NCBI GenBank assembly: GCA_030149815.1
Contig: JASLHI010000050.1
Span: 1-64,000 of the forward strand
Origin: Aquirhabdus sp.
Lineage (GTDB): Bacteria; Pseudomonadota; Gammaproteobacteria; Pseudomonadales; Moraxellaceae
Direction of reading: 5' to 3'
Length of the DNA stretch: 64,000 nucleotides
Part shown: piece after piece, positions 62,136 through 64,000 of the stretch
Layout of the letters: every line of letters starts with the position of its first letter
Numbering within the stretch: position 1 is the stretch's first letter
Notes under the pieces: generated by a model
Told to the model about the DNA's origin: nothing
Database searches by the model: none
The model's input: only the letters and a program-made list of their open reading frames with translations
Translations under genes and position numbers: made by a program

Positions 62136-63251
62136 TTACTCCCAAGGTAAAAATAAACTAAAAATTGTTTTTCCAGCCACAGAATGGCATTCAATCATGC
62201 CGTTGTGCAGATGGACAATATCGTGTGCAATACTCAAACCAAGTCCAGTTCCGTTGGCACGTCCTGTGACCATTGGATAAAAAATAGACTCGACTAACTC
62301 TTCAGGAATACCAGGACCATTGTCCTCAATATCAACCTGTATGACGCTGCGATGAAGCGTATTGTTGATGGTAAACATCCGTAAAATACGCGTTCTAAAA
62401 GTCAACGTCGGAATACGTCCTTGCATCTTGTGAGCATTTTCAGTCATAGCTTGCAGGGCGTTTACTGCAATATTTAGCATAACTTGGATCAATTGATTTT
62501 TATCTGCTCTAATCTCTGGAAGTGACAAGTCATAGTCACGCACAACATCAAATTGGTCTTCGGATGGTGAGGAAAATTGACTCATAAATTGATTGAGAAT
62601 CAATGATCGTACGCGCTCAAGTGGTTCATGAATATTCACCAAAGCAAACGCAGGGGGTTTCCTAGAACCCAGCATCGTATCTGCCAAATGTCGTAAACGA
62701 TCGACCTCGCTGATAATCACATCAGTATATTCAGCGCTGCCTTGAGGTAATGTCCGCGCCAATAATTGCGTCGCACCACGAATTCCACCGAGAGGATTCT
62801 TAATTTCATGCGCAACACCACGCACGAGTTGCCGTGCAATCGAATGTTGTTGATTCAGATGTTCTTCACGACTAATCCGCAACAGTCGATCCATAGGTTG
62901 AATTTCAAATAAAATACGATGATGCGAAATATCATCAGGCGCATCATTATCCATAATGAGAGACGCCGTATAGTCCACAACTTTGTCACGCAAGCCTATT
63001 TTTAGCACAGCTTCTCGGCGCGTATAGGGTTGACCATTAGCAAGTAATCGAGACAACGCCACAGGTGCATCAAATTGTGGATCTTGATCGATCAAAATAG
63101 AGAGCAGCGGCTGTTTCAGTGCTCTGAATTGACTGAGTTCAATTAACGCCTCACACGCAGGATTGAGATACTCAATACTCAAATCTGAGCGCACTAATAT
63201 AATTGCGGTCAGCATATGATCCGTGATGCGTTGATATTGCTCGAGATTCAT
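62136..63251 (-). CDS. ntrB: nitrogen sensor histidine kinase NtrB (GlnL)
   Basis: The 371-residue kinase has an N-terminal PAS domain, the phosphorylated His in RGVAHEIKNPLGGIRGA, and the ATP-binding region (DNGPGIPEELVE, GTGLGLSIAHDI). It phosphorylates or dephosphorylates NtrC under PII control. ATG 63251 follows TGGAG; an upstream frame to 63308 has no ribosome site. Confidence 0.96.
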   Translation of the reverse strand: MNLEQYQRITDHMLTAIILVRSDLSIEYLNPACEALIELSQFRALKQPLLSILIDQDPQFDAPVALSRLLANGQPYTRREAVLKIGLRDKVVDYTASLIMDNDAPDDISHHRILFEIQPMDRLLRISREEHLNQQHSIARQLVRGVAHEIKNPLGGIRGATQLLARTLPQGSAEYTDVIISEVDRLRHLADTMLGSRKPPAFALVNIHEPLERVRSLILNQFMSQFSSPSEDQFDVVRDYDLSLPEIRADKNQLIQVMLNIAVNALQAMTENAHKMQGRIPTLTFRTRILRMFTINNTLHRSVIQVDIEDNGPGIPEELVESIFYPMVTGRANGTGLGLSIAHDIVHLHNGMIECHSVAGKTIFSLFLPWE

Positions 63252-63405
63252 AACACTCCATCGTGCAAAACTTAAATACAGAAAAACAGTAATAAATGAC
63301 TGCTTCAATCAAAAACGATATAAACAATTAAGCTCTCATAAAATACTGAATTTTCAATATCCTAATCTGAGTATATTAAAGTCAGTTAAGGTTTCATCTA
63401 TGCTC

Positions 63406-63422
63406 TGCAAAACATAAGCCAA
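63406..63422 (-). promoter_or_regulatory. sigma-54 promoter of ntrBC
   Basis: On the minus strand TTGGCTTATGTTTTGCA has GG and GC ten bases apart, TTGGC at -24 and TTTGCA at -12, close to the consensus. A start near 63395 would leave a leader of about 145 bases before ntrB. Confidence 0.65.
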
Positions 63423-63589
63423 CTTTTAATAAAGCTGTTAAAAAGATCAAGAACATACCTTTTGTTAAGTCATCAAGTGATATAAATCACTTTTTTAAAA
63501 ATTATCGATTCAGATCAATATAAAACTTGAACAAGAAATGCACTCTTCCGACAAGTCCAACTATTTTTATTCAAAAACTCAACTTAATC

Positions 63590-63639
63590 GCACCAAAACA
63601 ATGCAATTAGTCAGTCAAATATAGCACCAAAATAATGCA
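63590..63639. promoter_or_regulatory. two NtrC-like sites upstream of ntrBC
   Basis: GCACCAAAACAATGCA (63590-63605) and GCACCAAAATAATGCA (63624-63639) fit the GCAC-N8-TGC pattern of NtrC boxes and lie 34 bases apart, about three helical turns. They are about 180-230 bases upstream of the sigma-54 element, a normal enhancer distance. Confidence 0.65.
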
Positions 63640-63762
63640 TTGTTTGTGATAAATTTAGACTTTCATCGCTTCTTTTTTGAATAATTCACTTAAAGCTTAC
63701 GTCTATCGCGCAAAGCGCATACAATACGCAGGTCTAATGTTTGTTTAAGTTGAAATGCCGTA

Positions 63763-64000
63763 TGAGTTCGCCAAAAGTTGGTTTTGTTTCCCTTGGTTGC
63801 CCAAAAGCGCTTGTTGATTCTGAAAGAATTCTCACGCAGTTACGGGTTGAAGGCTATGAAGTTGCTGCAGATTACGCTGGCGCAGATTTAGTTGTGGTCA
63901 ATACCTGTGGATTTATCGAATCTGCTGTACAAGAATCGCTTGATGCGATTGGCGAAGCCATCAGTGAAAATGGCAAAGTCATTGTGACTGGATGTCTAGG
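63763..64000 (+). CDS. rimO: ribosomal protein uS12 methylthiotransferase, 5' part
   Basis: The first 79 codons are present; the gene runs off the window. The product starts MSSPKVGFVSLGCPKALVDS, with ILTQLRVEGYEV and VVVNTCGFIESA, the N-terminal MTTase domain of RimO and its first cluster cysteines. It methylthiolates an aspartate of ribosomal protein S12. Confidence 0.93.

Noticed and set aside
1..64000. CRISPR array, prophage or insertion sequence
   Set aside because: No regularly spaced repeats with unique spacers, no integrase, transposase or phage structural gene was seen.

Overview
The window looks like chromosome of a gammaproteobacterium of the Moraxellaceae, close to Acinetobacter or Alkanindiges. 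This is inferred from gene content and protein character: an isc gene set, FadL and FadH proteins, malate synthase G, SthA, PurT and ThrH beside many AT-rich intergenic regions. No phage, transposase or CRISPR array was seen.

Layout. (1) 1-14,950 is a nitrogen-acquisition region. A guanidine-I (ykkC) riboswitch with a terminator (about 3340-3541) precedes two carboxyguanidine deiminase subunits, guanidine carboxylase, an allophanate hydrolase split into two genes, an ABC transporter and biotin synthase. Divergent from it are a 2-oxoglutarate/Fe(II) oxygenase, an unrecognised protein and a NikR-fold regulator that has lost most nickel ligands. (2) 14,968-30,971 is accessory metabolism: a desaturase with an AraC regulator; a MerR-controlled detoxification set (old yellow enzyme, DJ-1 protein, acetoacetate decarboxylase-like and saccharopine dehydrogenase-like proteins) with matching MerR operators on both sides; a BASS transporter; a PaaX-like regulator facing an AidB-like dehydrogenase; a CHAD protein and small VOC proteins. 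(3) 31,086-36,859 is the Fe-S assembly operon iscR-iscS-iscU-iscA-hscB-hscA-fdx with a clear IscR site over its promoter. (4) 36,885-50,034 holds an adenylate cyclase-like protein, HIT protein, thrH, cysH, a MazEF-like pair, fadH, an HMG-CoA reductase, a FadL-type porin and glcB. (5) 50,154-64,000 holds a frameshifted HD-type gene, purT, an acyltransferase, sthA, lipA, a DUF3311/MctP-type symporter pair, dapD, tRNA-Leu(UAG), a DUF3617 protein, ntrC-ntrB and the start of rimO.

How they fit together. Guanidine is probably imported by the ABC transporter, carboxylated by the biotin enzyme, deiminated to allophanate and hydrolysed to ammonia and CO2. bioB at the operon end would supply the cofactor. 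The oxygenase may release guanidine from a guanidino compound. Three TGGTGCA half-sites and a sigma-54-like element upstream suggest additional NtrC nitrogen control, and ntrBC itself, at the other end of the window, has a good sigma-54 promoter and paired NtrC-like sites. The guanidine genes look richer in G+C than the rest (34/60 versus 26/60 in two hand-counted samples), so the region may be acquired. All family calls come from reading the sequence; no database search was run.
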